DNA of 64,000 nt from SAR86 cluster bacterium AG-349-I13 (GCA_003278815.1 QCDB01000001.1:188001-252000); one strand, 5' to 3'. Shown: positions 18,347-27,774, counted from the first letter of the stretch. Translations and numbers: made by a program. Notes: a model not told the origin generated them from the sequence alone.

Positions 18347-18491
18347 ATTCTTGTTTTATTAGATCATCAACAATTTCAAGCAACTCATCTACCATATGAA
18401 ATGTCTCATGAAATGAAAGAACTACCTCTCTTTCTCTGCTTAATAGAACTAGACCATCACGAATTTTCTTAAGTTTTTCTGATTTGTTCAT
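18336..18491 (-). CDS. Candidate 51-residue small protein between yaaA and rpoH
   Basis: An ATG at 18491 opens a clean minus-strand frame (MNKSEKLKKIRDGLVLLSRE...) that ends with TGA at 18336-18338 and overlaps the end of yaaA by 11 bases. The product would be almost entirely helical, highly charged, with a Leu/Val/Ile heptad-like pattern (a short coiled coil) and two His. I see no known family and no clear ribosome binding site. It accounts for most of an otherwise empty 280-base gap. It may be a real small regulator or chance. Confidence 0.4.
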   Translation of the reverse strand: MNKSEKLKKIRDGLVLLSREREVVLSFHETFHMVDELLEIVDDLIKQESKS

Positions 18492-18543
18492 AACAAGCTG
18501 TTTATTCTAATGAACTTTCATTTCAAAGCAATGTCAAAAATTG

Positions 18544-18573
18544 TTGAAAACATGACAAATTTAGTGCTAATAT
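18544..18573 (+). promoter_or_regulatory. Candidate sigma-70-type promoter of rpoH
   Basis: TTGAAA at 18544-18549 and TAATAT at 18568-18573 are separated by 18 bases, giving a start near 18580 and a leader of about 50 bases. Two further perfect TATAAT hexamers at 18606-18611 and 18616-18621, in a tandem GTTATAAT repeat, lie just before the ATG and may be additional start points. Confidence 0.5.
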
Positions 18574-18629
18574 AGCCCTCCATTCGTTAAAAGATAAACA
18601 ATGGTTATAATGTGTTATAATAATTTATT

Positions 18630-19478
18630 ATGAGTTACGCACTTGCTTTAGCAAATCCTGGCTCAGATATAGATAAATATCTGTCTCAGGTTTATTCAAT
18701 ACCTGTTCTCACCAGAGAAGAGGAGCTTGACCTTACGCGAGAATTTTACGAAACCGAAGATATCAAAGTTGCTCACAAGCTTGTTATCTCACATTTGAGA
18801 TTTGTAGTTCACATAGCAAAATCATATGCAGGTTACGGATTGCCGCTTGCAGATATCATTCAAGAGGGGAACTTAGGATTGCTTAAAGCAGTCAAAAAAT
18901 TTGATCCTGATAAGGGTGTACGTCTTGTTTCATTTGCAGTGCACTGGATTAAAGCGGAAATTCATGAGTTCATTCTCAAAAATTGGAGGATAGTAAAAAT
19001 TGCAACTACAAAAGCGCAAAGAAAACTATTTTTCAATTTAAGAAGTAAAAAGAAAAGTACTGGCTGGTTATCTGATAAAGAAGCTAAAAAAATAGCAGCA
19101 GATTTAGATGTTTCTTATAAAGAAGTAATGCATATGGAAAATAGATTAAATTCCGCTGATTCAGCTTTTGATATGCCGTGCGATGAGGAAGATGATGAAA
19201 AAGCCTTCTCACCAAGTCAATACTTAGAAGACCACTCATTTAGCCCTGAACAACTAGTCGAGAAACAAAACTATGAAAGTGTTAATCATACGGCTTTAAT
19301 GAAAAATATTTCTGGTCTAGATAGAAGAGCGCAAGACATTATTAGAGCAAGGTGGCTTGATGATCATAAGCTCACACTAAATGAATTAGCTGATAAATAT
19401 TCTGTCTCAGCAGAAAGAATTAGACAGATCGAAGCTTCTGCTTTCAAAAAACTTAAAACATCTTTAGTTAACGTCTAA
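18630..19478 (+). CDS. rpoH: RNA polymerase sigma-32 (heat-shock) factor
   Basis: 282 residues, the RpoH size. Region 2 holds HLRFVVHIAKSYAGYGLPLADIIQEGNLGLLKAVKKFDP, split across about 53-92, with the core-binding and -10-binding helices. The RpoH box QRKLFFNLRSKKK (about 129-141), which separates sigma-32 from other group 3 sigmas, is present. Region 4 ends with the helix-turn-helix LTLNELADKYSVSAERIRQIEASAFKKLK. It directs heat-shock transcription. No ftsX or ftsE lies upstream, unlike in E. coli. Strong AT-rich promoter elements precede it. Confidence 0.95.
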   Translation: MSYALALANPGSDIDKYLSQVYSIPVLTREEELDLTREFYETEDIKVAHKLVISHLRFVVHIAKSYAGYGLPLADIIQEGNLGLLKAVKKFDPDKGVRLVSFAVHWIKAEIHEFILKNWRIVKIATTKAQRKLFFNLRSKKKSTGWLSDKEAKKIAADLDVSYKEVMHMENRLNSADSAFDMPCDEEDDEKAFSPSQYLEDHSFSPEQLVEKQNYESVNHTALMKNISGLDRRAQDIIRARWLDDHKLTLNELADKYSVSAERIRQIEASAFKKLKTSLVNV

Positions 19479-19526
19479 GTTTATTTGTAATCAACATATC
19501 CAAATTAAAATACAATAATCCCTATT

Positions 19527-20141
19527 GTGATTAAAACATTTAGTTCTAGAGCTGGCAGGCTTTCAGCCACAAATAAAAAATTTTTACACATGGACTCATC
19601 GTGTCTAACAAACCCTGAAACGAAACCAAAAACAAAACTCCCTATTGTCATCGATATTGGTTTTGGGGACGCACAATCTTTCACCCAAGACGTTGTCAAT
19701 AATAAAAATTATTGTTTTATAGGAATAGAGCCCTATAAAAAAGGCTTTGCCAGAGCGGTAGAATTCTTTGAACAAGAAGAGCCTGAAAATTTACACCTTT
19801 ACAACGGAGATGCAAGAGAATTTTTAGAAGCAATAGTTTACAAAGTATCTTTTATTAGGATTCATTTTCCTGATCCATGGCCTAAAAAGAAACACATTAA
19901 AAGAAGATTAATATCTCCAACTTTTTTGCAGCTTTTGGATCAAAAAATTTTAGAGGAAGGAAAAATTGAGATTATTACAGACTCAAAAACCTATCAAGAC
20001 CATATAGAAACAGTTTTATATGAACAAAAATTATTTAAACAAATTGAGAGTTTTGAAATTCCCTTTGAGGTTTCAACTTTTCATAAAAAAGGTTTGCAAA
20101 AAGGGCATGAGATAAAAAGGTATATTTTAAGCAAAGCTTAA
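19527..20141 (+). CDS. trmB: tRNA (guanine-46-N7) methyltransferase
   Basis: 204 residues from a GTG at 19527. The GTG is chosen because residues 3-20 (KTFSSRAGRLSATNKKFL) align with the family's N-terminal Arg/Gly motif; the later ATG would lose it. The SAM site is VIDIGFGDAQSF, and the family motif IRIHFPDPWPKKKHIKRRLI is intact. It methylates G46 in the tRNA variable loop. TACAAT at 19511-19516 would give a very short leader. It overlaps the convergent yggT gene by 4 bases. Confidence 0.94.
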   Translation: MIKTFSSRAGRLSATNKKFLHMDSSCLTNPETKPKTKLPIVIDIGFGDAQSFTQDVVNNKNYCFIGIEPYKKGFARAVEFFEQEEPENLHLYNGDAREFLEAIVYKVSFIRIHFPDPWPKKKHIKRRLISPTFLQLLDQKILEEGKIEIITDSKTYQDHIETVLYEQKLFKQIESFEIPFEVSTFHKKGLQKGHEIKRYILSKA

Positions 20142-20680
20142 ATCATATATTCGAACATCAGTATCTCAAGTATTCGCTCCGCTAGCTGAAATACAAAAAA
20201 AGCAATTAATGGTGATAGGTCGAAACCAGCTGTAGGAGGGATAATGTTTCTAAATATAGATACTGTGGTCTCATAGACTTCTTGTATTAAGGATGTAGCT
20301 GAATTATAAAAATTCGCACCAAAGGCGTAAAACCAACTCAATACCACACCAATAATCACCACAAATTTTAGCAAGCCAATGAGCATTTTTGCTGTTTGAA
20401 AGATTGAGAAATTAAGCACTGTACCAAGATCATACCCTGGCAGCAAGACATAAAAAGATATGAAATTAATGAGTAACGCAGCAAACAATAGGCCAATATT
20501 TATTTTTTTGTAGTGTACATTGAATATCAGCAATAATGGGAAGAGCAAAATTTTTATAATTCTTGCTATTTTGTTATAGGAATCAGCTCTAGCAAGATCT
20601 ATTAAAAATAAAACCAAAATTAAATAAACGACAATTGTCTTTATTGTTAACAGCATGCCAAACATTACAGCAGAGTCCAT
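20138..20680 (-). CDS. yggT: YggT-family membrane protein
   Basis: 180 residues, about five membrane helices arranged as two similar halves (each with a helix, a short amphipathic turn and IRxxxxP-like text; the second is IFRNIIPPTAGFDLSPLIAFFVFQ). This is the double-YggT layout of gammaproteobacteria. The function is unsettled; links to osmotic tolerance and division have been proposed. It follows yggS by 3 bases, the common order yggS-yggT. Confidence 0.88.
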   Translation of the reverse strand: MDSAVMFGMLLTIKTIVVYLILVLFLIDLARADSYNKIARIIKILLFPLLLIFNVHYKKINIGLLFAALLINFISFYVLLPGYDLGTVLNFSIFQTAKMLIGLLKFVVIIGVVLSWFYAFGANFYNSATSLIQEVYETTVSIFRNIIPPTAGFDLSPLIAFFVFQLAERILEILMFEYMI

Positions 20681-20683
20681 AAT

Positions 20684-21319
20684 CTAATTTCGTGCTCCAA
20701 AAATTGATGTACCAATCCTTATCATATTGCTTCCAGTAGCGAGTGCTAATGCATAATCACTAGACATTCCCATTGATAAGTATTCGACGTCTTTATTAGC
20801 TAATTGCATTTTTTTAAAAACATCATTTGCTTGTAAAAATTGTTTTTTTAATGTCTCTTTTTTAATTTTACCCTCACCTATTACCATAAGGCCCTTCAGG
20901 ACAATTTTTTTAAATCGCCTACTTTCCATAATCTCATATATTTCTGTTTCACTAAAACCTGCCTTTGTATCTTCTTTGCCAAGCTTAAGCTGTAATAAAA
21001 TCTCAATGTTATTTTTAGGTTCAACGTTCAAAATTTTATCTAAAATCTTCATTCTGCCAATTGAGTGTATTAAATTTGAGCATGCAACTATGTCTTTAAT
21101 TTTGTTGCTTTGAATATTGCCCAAGAAATGCCAATTAATATCATCAGGCAATATACCTTTTTTTTCTTTTAGTTCTTGTAAAAAATTTTCTCCAAAATCT
21201 CTATGGCCTTTGTCATATAGGAGCTTAATTTTTTCTACATCCTGTCCTTTTGAAACAGCAATTAACTTTTGATGAGGTTCAAGGATTTTAGAAATGCTTT
21301 GATAGTTATGTAGGTTCAT
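20684..21319 (-). CDS. yggS: PLP homeostasis protein YggS/PROSC
   Basis: 211 residues, single alanine-racemase-like barrel without the second domain. The PLP Lys is Lys24 in LIAVSKGQ. FGENFLQELKEK, WHFLGNIQSNK and the phosphate-binding GMSSDYALALATGSNMIRIGTSIFGAR are all family signatures. It buffers free pyridoxal phosphate and has no known catalysis. The start overlaps the SPOR gene by 14 bases. Confidence 0.95.
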   Translation of the reverse strand: MNLHNYQSISKILEPHQKLIAVSKGQDVEKIKLLYDKGHRDFGENFLQELKEKKGILPDDINWHFLGNIQSNKIKDIVACSNLIHSIGRMKILDKILNVEPKNNIEILLQLKLGKEDTKAGFSETEIYEIMESRRFKKIVLKGLMVIGEGKIKKETLKKQFLQANDVFKKMQLANKDVEYLSMGMSSDYALALATGSNMIRIGTSIFGARN

Positions 21320-21800
21320 TAGTTAATTTTACGCAACTTCTTATTTCCAATGAATCCATGTTCAGCCTTCTAAGGCTTTCCCGAGCATTATTAGTTTGAG
21401 ATCTATTGTCGAATGGTCCCACAATCACTTTATAATTAAACCCATTTTGGCTATTTACATTCTCAATTACAGGGTTATAACCTACTTTTTTTAGCTCTTC
21501 TAATTGGCTTGATGCTGCTGCAAAGGTTCTAAAACTGCCAGATTGAGCAAAATATTGACATTTTTCTTCCTCACTTTCGGCAATAGTTGCTATTTCATCA
21601 AAAGAACTATTTTCAAGGAGAGTTTGAAATTCGTATTCGATATCTTCGACGTCATAATCCCTTAGATCTAAGAATTGTTTGGCATCTTGCAAGAAAATAA
21701 TAGAAAAGAAAGACATTAGAAATGATACAGATATTGCAACAAGAAAAGTTGGCGCGGCTTTTATTGGAAATTTCTTATTTTTAAAAGAAAAGTTCGACAT
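21306..21800 (-). CDS. Single-pass membrane protein with C-terminal SPOR domain
   Basis: 164 residues. A short cytoplasmic basic head precedes a membrane helix (about 17-37), an acidic linker and a SPOR domain from about residue 85 to 157 (CQYFAQSGSFRTFAAASSQLEELKKVGY to GPFDNRSQTNNARESLRRL). SPOR domains bind peptidoglycan stripped of stem peptides at the division site. A position after argS is the place of the FtsN-like gene in many gammaproteobacteria, but this protein is shorter than E. coli FtsN and the essential N-terminal motif cannot be confirmed. It lies 1 base from argS. Confidence 0.85.
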   Translation of the reverse strand: MSNFSFKNKKFPIKAAPTFLVAISVSFLMSFFSIIFLQDAKQFLDLRDYDVEDIEYEFQTLLENSSFDEIATIAESEEEKCQYFAQSGSFRTFAAASSQLEELKKVGYNPVIENVNSQNGFNYKVIVGPFDNRSQTNNARESLRRLNMDSLEIRSCVKLTNEPT

Positions 21801-21801
21801 A

Positions 21802-23511
21802 TTACATTTTTTCTAAAGGCTTAACATTCAAAATTTTAAAACTGTTTTTTAAGATTAATTTAGTAATACTTGTAATTAAAAGTCTTGAGTTAGACGTTAT
21901 TTTATCATCGGATAAAACTGGATTTTGTTCATAGAATGAGTGAAAGGTTGCAGAAAAGTCTTTTACAAAATGTACTAATGAGTGTGGTGATCTTTCTAAT
22001 GCAAATTCTTTAAGAATTAAAGGATAATTTATAGCTTTTGAGACAATCTCAAAACAGTTACTTATTTCCTCAAGGGATATTTCGTCTTCTGGGTTGTACG
22101 ATGATTTTGCCAAAATGGAACAACATCTTACATATGCATATTGTGCATAAAAATAAGGATTATTTTTGCTTTCATCTTTTGCAAGATCCATATCAAAGTC
22201 TATTGGATGCTCTGATTTTTTTTCTAGAAAGAAAAATTTTATTACATCTGGACCAAGGTCTTCCCTTAAATCACCCAAAGAATAAAATTCCCCTCTTCTA
22301 GTTGACATAGTTTTTTTAATGCCATCTCCATATAAATTTACTAATTGGTAGAGTAAGAATTCAATATTTTGATGTTCTTTTTTCATGACATCAAAAGCAG
22401 CTGTCAGTCTGGGAATATAACCGTGATGATCAGCACCAAAAATGTTTATGTAAGAATCAAAATTTCTATCAATTTTATTTTTGTGATAACCAACATCTGT
22501 CAAATAGTATGTTGGCTCGCCATTTTCACGCAACAAAACTCTATCTTTATCATCGCCAAAACCTGTAGTTTTAAACCATTCGGCACCATCTTTAGAATAT
22601 GTGTGCCCCCCTTCTTCAATGGCCTTAAGAGATTTTGATAAATCTGACCTAGGATCACTAACTGCACCTAAAGAACTTTCATTAAACCAATGATCATGAA
22701 CTATGTTAAATTTATGAAGATCCTCTTCAATTAGATTTAGTATCTCGCTAACAGAAAACTTCTTAGCTTCCTTCCATGCTTCATTAAATTCAGATTTAAA
22801 GTAAGCAGAAATAGCATCTAACCTAATATCTTTGTCTTCATCTAGGGAGCCTAAATCAATTTTTTTATCAAGTTCACCAAACATTGATTTAAATTTACTT
22901 CCAAGTTCTTTTATATACTCACCTTCGTAAGTACCATCAGGTTCAAAATATTCTACATATGCATTTAACAGCACACTGCTCGTTAAAATTGATATTTGTC
23001 TCCCAGCATCGTTAACATAATATTCTTTTGTAACTTCATAGCCTATGCTCTCTAAAAGATTTGCAATAGCCATACCTAACACTGCGCCTCTTCCATGTCC
23101 AACATGCAATGGCCCAGTTGGATTCGAAGAGACAAACTCTAGTAATATTTTTCCTGAATAATCCTTAGTAAGACCCCAATCATCTCCTTGATGAAGGATA
23201 TCTTTTAACAGTGAACCCTTTGTTTCACTAGTAATAAATACATTAATAAATCCTGGGCCTTCAATTTTAATATTTTCAATTTTTTCATCGGCCAAATTAG
23301 CAACGATAGATTCTGCCAGTTCTAGAGGTTTTTTATTGAATTGTTTTGCAAGCTTGAGACAGCAGCTTGATGCATAGTCACCTCTTGATTCTTCAGCACT
23401 TATCTCAAACTCAACTTGGTCCAATAGAATTTTATCAATCTGTAGAGCATCTTGAGTTGCAGTTTTCATTACTGACTCTCTTAATAATTGATTTAATTCA
23501 TCTAGTATCAT
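21802..23511 (-). CDS. argS: Arginyl-tRNA synthetase
   Basis: 569 residues, class I. The N-terminal Add1 domain spans about 1-110. The HIGH-type motif appears as TGPLHVGHGRGAVLG (about 130-144), and the KMSKS position reads KTMSTRRG, the usual degenerate form in ArgRS. The anticodon-binding all-helical domain closes the protein and ends VKPLEKM. The start overlaps the efp stop by 4 bases. Confidence 0.97.
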   Translation of the reverse strand: MILDELNQLLRESVMKTATQDALQIDKILLDQVEFEISAEESRGDYASSCCLKLAKQFNKKPLELAESIVANLADEKIENIKIEGPGFINVFITSETKGSLLKDILHQGDDWGLTKDYSGKILLEFVSSNPTGPLHVGHGRGAVLGMAIANLLESIGYEVTKEYYVNDAGRQISILTSSVLLNAYVEYFEPDGTYEGEYIKELGSKFKSMFGELDKKIDLGSLDEDKDIRLDAISAYFKSEFNEAWKEAKKFSVSEILNLIEEDLHKFNIVHDHWFNESSLGAVSDPRSDLSKSLKAIEEGGHTYSKDGAEWFKTTGFGDDKDRVLLRENGEPTYYLTDVGYHKNKIDRNFDSYINIFGADHHGYIPRLTAAFDVMKKEHQNIEFLLYQLVNLYGDGIKKTMSTRRGEFYSLGDLREDLGPDVIKFFFLEKKSEHPIDFDMDLAKDESKNNPYFYAQYAYVRCCSILAKSSYNPEDEISLEEISNCFEIVSKAINYPLILKEFALERSPHSLVHFVKDFSATFHSFYEQNPVLSDDKITSNSRLLITSITKLILKNSFKILNVKPLEKM

Positions 23512-24074
23512 TCTTTACTTCTTCCTACGTATGAACCGTCTCTAGTGTCAATTTTAATTTGTTCACCCTCATTAATAAAAATCGGTACTTGAACTTCTAT
23601 TCCGGATGCAAGTTTTGCAGGCTTCAAAGTATTAGAAACTGTGTCTCCCTTGAGGCCTGGCTCGGTCTCTAAAATAGTTTTGGTAACAAATGTTGGTAAT
23701 TCCACATTTAAAACATCGCCGTTCCAAAAAAGAATCTTGCATTCCTCTTCACCATCCAACCAAAGTTTTATAGCCTCGATTTTTTCAGCAGAGATTTCAA
23801 TTTGCTCATAAGTGTCGTTATTCATGAAAACATAATTCTCACCGTCTACATATAAGAACTGAAAGTCTCTTTCAACAATATCTGCACCTTCAACTGACTC
23901 TCCTGATTTAAAAGTTCTTTCCCATACTTTTTGTGTTCTCAAATTATAAAGTTTAGTTCGCATTACAGCCTGCCCTTTTCCAGGCTTATGAAATTCATAA
24001 GAAAGTATTGAACATGGTTCATTTTCAATGAGAACTTTAAGACCAGTCTTAAATTGGTTAGTTAGATATTTCAT
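23508..24074 (-). CDS. efp: Translation elongation factor P
   Basis: 188 residues, three beta-barrel domains. The lysine normally modified with beta-lysine is Lys33, in the loop PGKGQAV. The C-terminal signature GLKGDTVSNTLKPAKLASG is intact. EF-P rescues ribosomes stalled on polyproline. No epmA or epmB gene is in the window, so modification cannot be judged. It is the first gene of the efp-argS-SPOR-yggS-yggT minus-strand operon. Confidence 0.96.
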   Translation of the reverse strand: MKYLTNQFKTGLKVLIENEPCSILSYEFHKPGKGQAVMRTKLYNLRTQKVWERTFKSGESVEGADIVERDFQFLYVDGENYVFMNNDTYEQIEISAEKIEAIKLWLDGEEECKILFWNGDVLNVELPTFVTKTILETEPGLKGDTVSNTLKPAKLASGIEVQVPIFINEGEQIKIDTRDGSYVGRSKE

Positions 24075-24126
24075 TATATGTCACATTATCCTTTTTCTTG
24101 TATGATACTTATATTAAAAGCAAATT

Positions 24127-25020
24127 ATGGCTAAGACTATTTTACAACCTTTAGTATTTCTTGCTATCTCAGCAATAACCTTTGTGGTCTGTTATTTGCT
24201 GGCTATAACAGTTTCAGTAGGGACAATAGAGTCAGATGGCTTGTCTCTAATTATGGTAGCCATGATTATATCTTTTGCTATCCACTGGATTCTCTTTGTG
24301 CCTTCTTACATTTTTCAAACTGAGAAATTTTATGATTTAACAGGCAGCCTTACGTATATAACAGTCTTGTCTTTTGTAGTTTTTATCAAGAAGACTACAG
24401 TTCATGAAATGTTAGACCTTAGGTCTTTATTGATTTATGGGTGCATTATGGTCTGGACAGTAAGGCTCGGAGGGTTCTTATTTTGGCGAGTTCTTAAAGA
24501 TGGTCATGACAAGAGATTTAAAACGATCTTGCCTAGTTTCACTCAGCTGCTGATGACATGGACACTTTCCGCAGCCTGGGTATTCATTCAATCACTTTCC
24601 GCTTTAGTCGCACTTACAGTAATTGCCGGTGTAGAAATGGGTGTTGTGGGCTGGCTTGGTTTAGCTCTATGGATTTTTGGGTTTGGATTTGAGGTATTAG
24701 CTGATCACCAAAAAACTAAATTTAAAGCTGACCCAGCTAATGAAGGAAAATTTATTACTGGTGGTCTTTGGGACGTCTCAAGGCATCCAAATTACTTCGG
24801 TGAAGTTGTACTTTGGCTTGGTATTTCTGTGATGGCGGTACCAGTCATGTCAGGCCTGCAATATGTTTCTTTAATCTCTCCAGTGTTCGGGTTTTTGCTA
24901 ATTTATTATGTAAGTGGTGTAAGAATGTTGGAAGATAGATCAAACAAAAAATGGGGCAATAACCCTGAATATCAAGAATACAAAAGAAATACTCCCGTAT
25001 TCTTCCCAAAACTGTTTTAA
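24127..25020 (+). CDS. DUF1295 / steroid 5-alpha-reductase-like membrane protein
   Basis: 297 residues, seven or eight membrane helices. The C-terminal block WDVSRHPNYFGEVVLWLGI, then a second helix pair and RMLEDRSNKKWGNNPEYQEYKRNTPVFFPK, is the NAD(P)H- or SAM-binding signature shared by steroid reductases, isoprenylcysteine methyltransferases and DUF1295. Substrate unknown. Two TATNAT-type hexamers (24101-24106 and 24110-24115) precede the ATG. It is separated from the TonB cassette by 86 bases and probably not part of it. Confidence 0.85.
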   Translation: MAKTILQPLVFLAISAITFVVCYLLAITVSVGTIESDGLSLIMVAMIISFAIHWILFVPSYIFQTEKFYDLTGSLTYITVLSFVVFIKKTTVHEMLDLRSLLIYGCIMVWTVRLGGFLFWRVLKDGHDKRFKTILPSFTQLLMTWTLSAAWVFIQSLSALVALTVIAGVEMGVVGWLGLALWIFGFGFEVLADHQKTKFKADPANEGKFITGGLWDVSRHPNYFGEVVLWLGISVMAVPVMSGLQYVSLISPVFGFLLIYYVSGVRMLEDRSNKKWGNNPEYQEYKRNTPVFFPKLF

Positions 25021-25106
25021 AATGCGGTTTTTCCTTAAAAAATAGTTGTAAAATAACAGTAATTTGATAGTTTTAACGATCAAGTTTTAAAAAAGGGTAA
25101 AAGACC

Positions 25107-25850
25107 ATGAAAAGATACGTATTTTTACTATACATAATGGCAGTATTTGCAGCTGCGAATGACGCCGACATAGATCAGATACTTGAAGAGAACCAAACAA
25201 ATATTTCTCAATCTGAAACTTCTCAAGAAAAAGTTGATAACTTATCAACCGAAAAAGATTCCCTCTTAGCTGAGTGGAAAGTAGTAGTTAAGCAAGTAGA
25301 AGGCTTAAAGATATATAACGCTCAGAAAAGACAACAAATTAAGGCACAAGAAGAGAGACTTGTCACCCTAGCTGAACAAACAAAGCAGGTTGTTGTTATT
25401 CAAAGACAGATTCCACCTTTAATGGAAAGAATGGCTAATAGTCTGGAGCAGTTTGTATCGCTAGATGCTCCTTTCTCTTTGGATGAAAGATATAAGCGTA
25501 TCAACCAAGTTAGAAACACCCTTTCAGATCCAAAAGTTACTGCGTCAGAACAAGTGAGACAGGTTCTTGAGGCATATAACATTGAAAGAGAATACGGCAG
25601 AACTATTGAAACTTACGAAGATGCAATTGTTTTAGACGGTGAAGAAAAAGTTGTAAATGTTTTAAGAATTGGAAGGCTTGCTTTGATGTACCAACTTAAG
25701 GATCAAAGTGAAGCAGGTATTTGGAATGGTAGCAACTGGGAAGAAGTCAGTGGTTTCAGAATACCAGTAAGAGATGGAATTAGAATGGCAAATAAAACAG
25801 CTCCATTAGATCTCCTGCCCCTACCTGTAAAATTTGAGGAGGAAGAATAA
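25107..25850 (+). CDS. DUF3450 periplasmic coiled-coil protein of a TonB2-like system
   Basis: 247 residues. A signal peptide (to about residue 17, AVFAAAND) precedes a long coiled coil at about 40-100 (Glu/Lys/Gln-rich, including QTKQVVVIQRQIPPLMERM) and a globular end with LRIGRLALMYQLKDQSEAGIWN. This matches DUF3450, found as the first gene of TonB2/Ttp clusters in Vibrio and marine gammaproteobacteria. Its role in the complex is not settled; it probably supports the outer parts of the energising machine. GGG is in the region AAAGGGTAAAAGACC just before the ATG. It overlaps the next ATG by one base. Confidence 0.87.
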   Translation: MKRYVFLLYIMAVFAAANDADIDQILEENQTNISQSETSQEKVDNLSTEKDSLLAEWKVVVKQVEGLKIYNAQKRQQIKAQEERLVTLAEQTKQVVVIQRQIPPLMERMANSLEQFVSLDAPFSLDERYKRINQVRNTLSDPKVTASEQVRQVLEAYNIEREYGRTIETYEDAIVLDGEEKVVNVLRIGRLALMYQLKDQSEAGIWNGSNWEEVSGFRIPVRDGIRMANKTAPLDLLPLPVKFEEEE

Positions 25851-27226
25851 TGAACTATTTAAGAATATTATTATTAAGTTTATTCGTTATTTCTTCATAT
25901 TCTTATGCTCAAGAAACTGAAGTTGAAGCACCAACAAACCTTGATAAATTACTTGAACTTGTAAAAGAAGGAAAATCTAAAGAGCAAAGTGAAAACAAAG
26001 AACGAGAAGCAGAATTCAAAGCTGCACGAGATAAGCAAGACCAAATCTTGAAAGCTGAGCAAAGAGAATTAGCAAGACAGGAAAGGATTGCCGATCAACT
26101 CGAGGAAGAATTTAGAAAGAATCAGGAAAAGCTCAGAGTTGCTGAAGAAGCATATCTAAAACAACTAGGTTCACTCAATGAACTTTTTGGTCATATGCAA
26201 AGCATTACTACTGACTCAAGAGTAACTTTTGAATCTTCGCTAACTGCGGCAGAATTTGGAAAAGACAGGGAACAATTCTTGGGTGATCTAACACAAAAAA
26301 TGGGTGAATCTACTGAATTGCCGACTATTGAAGAAATTGAAAGAGTCTGGTACGAAATAATGCGTGAAATGAAAGCTACAGGTGAAGTGAGTCGTTTCTC
26401 AGCAACTGTTATCAATGTTGATGGCACACAAACTGAATGTAACGTAGTCAGAATAGGTGTTTACAATGCTGTATGTGGAAATAGTTATTTAGAGTACGTT
26501 CCAAGCAAAGGTCAGTATCAGTTCTTAGCAAGACAGCCTGCTGGCAGATATACAAGTTCAGCTGGTAGAGTTTCAAATGCTGATGCATCTAGTGGATATG
26601 TAAGTTTCTCTGTTGACCCAAGTGGCCCTTCAGGTGGTGCATTATTAGCCAACCTTGTTCAGAATCCTTCTCTGGTAGAAAGAATTAATCAAGGTGGGAT
26701 TATTGGTTACATTATTTTAGCGATTGGTGGTATCACACTCTTGTATGCAATTTACAAGTATGTAATGTTGTGGATGATGGGAAGAGAGGTGCAAGCACAG
26801 CTAGCTTCTTCAACACCAAATTCAAACAATCCTTTAGGAAGGGTGCTTCAAGTTGGTGCTTCTCATATGAAAGAAACAATAGATCGACTTGAGCTGAAAT
26901 TAGCTGAAGCAATTATGGCTGAAAGACCTTCTATTGAAAGAGGTATAAGTTTCGTAAAAATTGTCTCAGTAGTTGCGCCATTAGCCGGACTACTTGGAAC
27001 GGTGACAGGTATGATTGTTACTTTCCAGCAGATAACATTATTTGGTACAGGTGACCCGAAAATTATGGCTGGCGGTATTTCGCAAGCTCTAGTTACAACT
27101 GTATTAGGACTAGTTGTAGCTATACCAACAACATTAGCACATTCATTCTTACAGTCTTCTGCAAGGTCAGTTGTTGATGTCTTAGAGGAACAGGCTACTG
27201 GTATAGTGGCTGAAAAAGCAAAATAA
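25850..27226 (+). CDS. TtpC-like MotA/TolQ/ExbB proton-channel protein with periplasmic coiled coil
   Basis: 458 residues, twice the size of plain ExbB. A signal peptide (ends YSYAQ), then a Glu/Lys/Arg coiled coil at about 40-115, a beta-rich segment, and a membrane part from about 280 with three helices. The TolQ/ExbB signature VVAPLAGLLGTVTGMIVTFQQITLFGTGDP and the third helix ALVTTVLGLVVAIPTTLAHSF are clear. In Vibrio, TtpC is an extra subunit required with ExbB2/ExbD2/TonB2. The next gene starts 2 bases after the stop. Confidence 0.9.
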   Translation: MNYLRILLLSLFVISSYSYAQETEVEAPTNLDKLLELVKEGKSKEQSENKEREAEFKAARDKQDQILKAEQRELARQERIADQLEEEFRKNQEKLRVAEEAYLKQLGSLNELFGHMQSITTDSRVTFESSLTAAEFGKDREQFLGDLTQKMGESTELPTIEEIERVWYEIMREMKATGEVSRFSATVINVDGTQTECNVVRIGVYNAVCGNSYLEYVPSKGQYQFLARQPAGRYTSSAGRVSNADASSGYVSFSVDPSGPSGGALLANLVQNPSLVERINQGGIIGYIILAIGGITLLYAIYKYVMLWMMGREVQAQLASSTPNSNNPLGRVLQVGASHMKETIDRLELKLAEAIMAERPSIERGISFVKIVSVVAPLAGLLGTVTGMIVTFQQITLFGTGDPKIMAGGISQALVTTVLGLVVAIPTTLAHSFLQSSARSVVDVLEEQATGIVAEKAK

Positions 27227-27228
27227 AT

Positions 27229-27774
27229 ATGATCTGGCTTACTGAGCTTTACATATCTCTACGTGACTTCATGGAGTCGGGTGGACCAGTGCTATGGTAT
27301 ATAGCACTGCTTGTAACTTTCATGTGGGCATTGATCTTTGAAAGAATTTATTACTTCCTGTTTATCCATGACGATTTAGCTTCGTCCATTAACAAAAGAT
27401 ATTTAGCAATGAGTTTTAAGACCCCTTGGCATAAAAATATGACCAAAGGGCGATTAATATCTGAAGGAAGAATAGCAATCAACAGAAATGTACAATTGAT
27501 ACAAGTATGTATCGCTTTATGTCCTCTATTTGGTTTGATGGGAACAGTAACAGGTATGATTGAAGTATTCCAAGTCATGGCTTTTAACGGCGGTGGGGAT
27601 GCAAGATCTATGGCTGGTGGTGTATCAAAAGCTACATTGCCAACAATGGCAGGAATGGTCTCAGCATTATCAGGGGTTTTAGCAATGATTTGGGTTAAAA
27701 ACCAAGTTGAAACAAATGAACTCCTTATGGGAGAGTATGTTTCAGGACACAGTAAACAAGGAGTTAAGAAATGA
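27229..27774 (+). CDS. exbB: ExbB-like proton channel subunit
   Basis: 181 residues, three membrane helices. Signature: LCPLFGLMGTVTGMIEVFQVMAFNGGGDARSMAGGVSKATLPTMAGMVSAL, split across about 100-150. It forms the pentameric channel around ExbD and converts proton flow into TonB movement. The short N-terminus compared with TtpC marks it as ExbB2-type. It overlaps exbD by 4 bases (ATGA). Confidence 0.92.
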   Translation: MIWLTELYISLRDFMESGGPVLWYIALLVTFMWALIFERIYYFLFIHDDLASSINKRYLAMSFKTPWHKNMTKGRLISEGRIAINRNVQLIQVCIALCPLFGLMGTVTGMIEVFQVMAFNGGGDARSMAGGVSKATLPTMAGMVSALSGVLAMIWVKNQVETNELLMGEYVSGHSKQGVKK

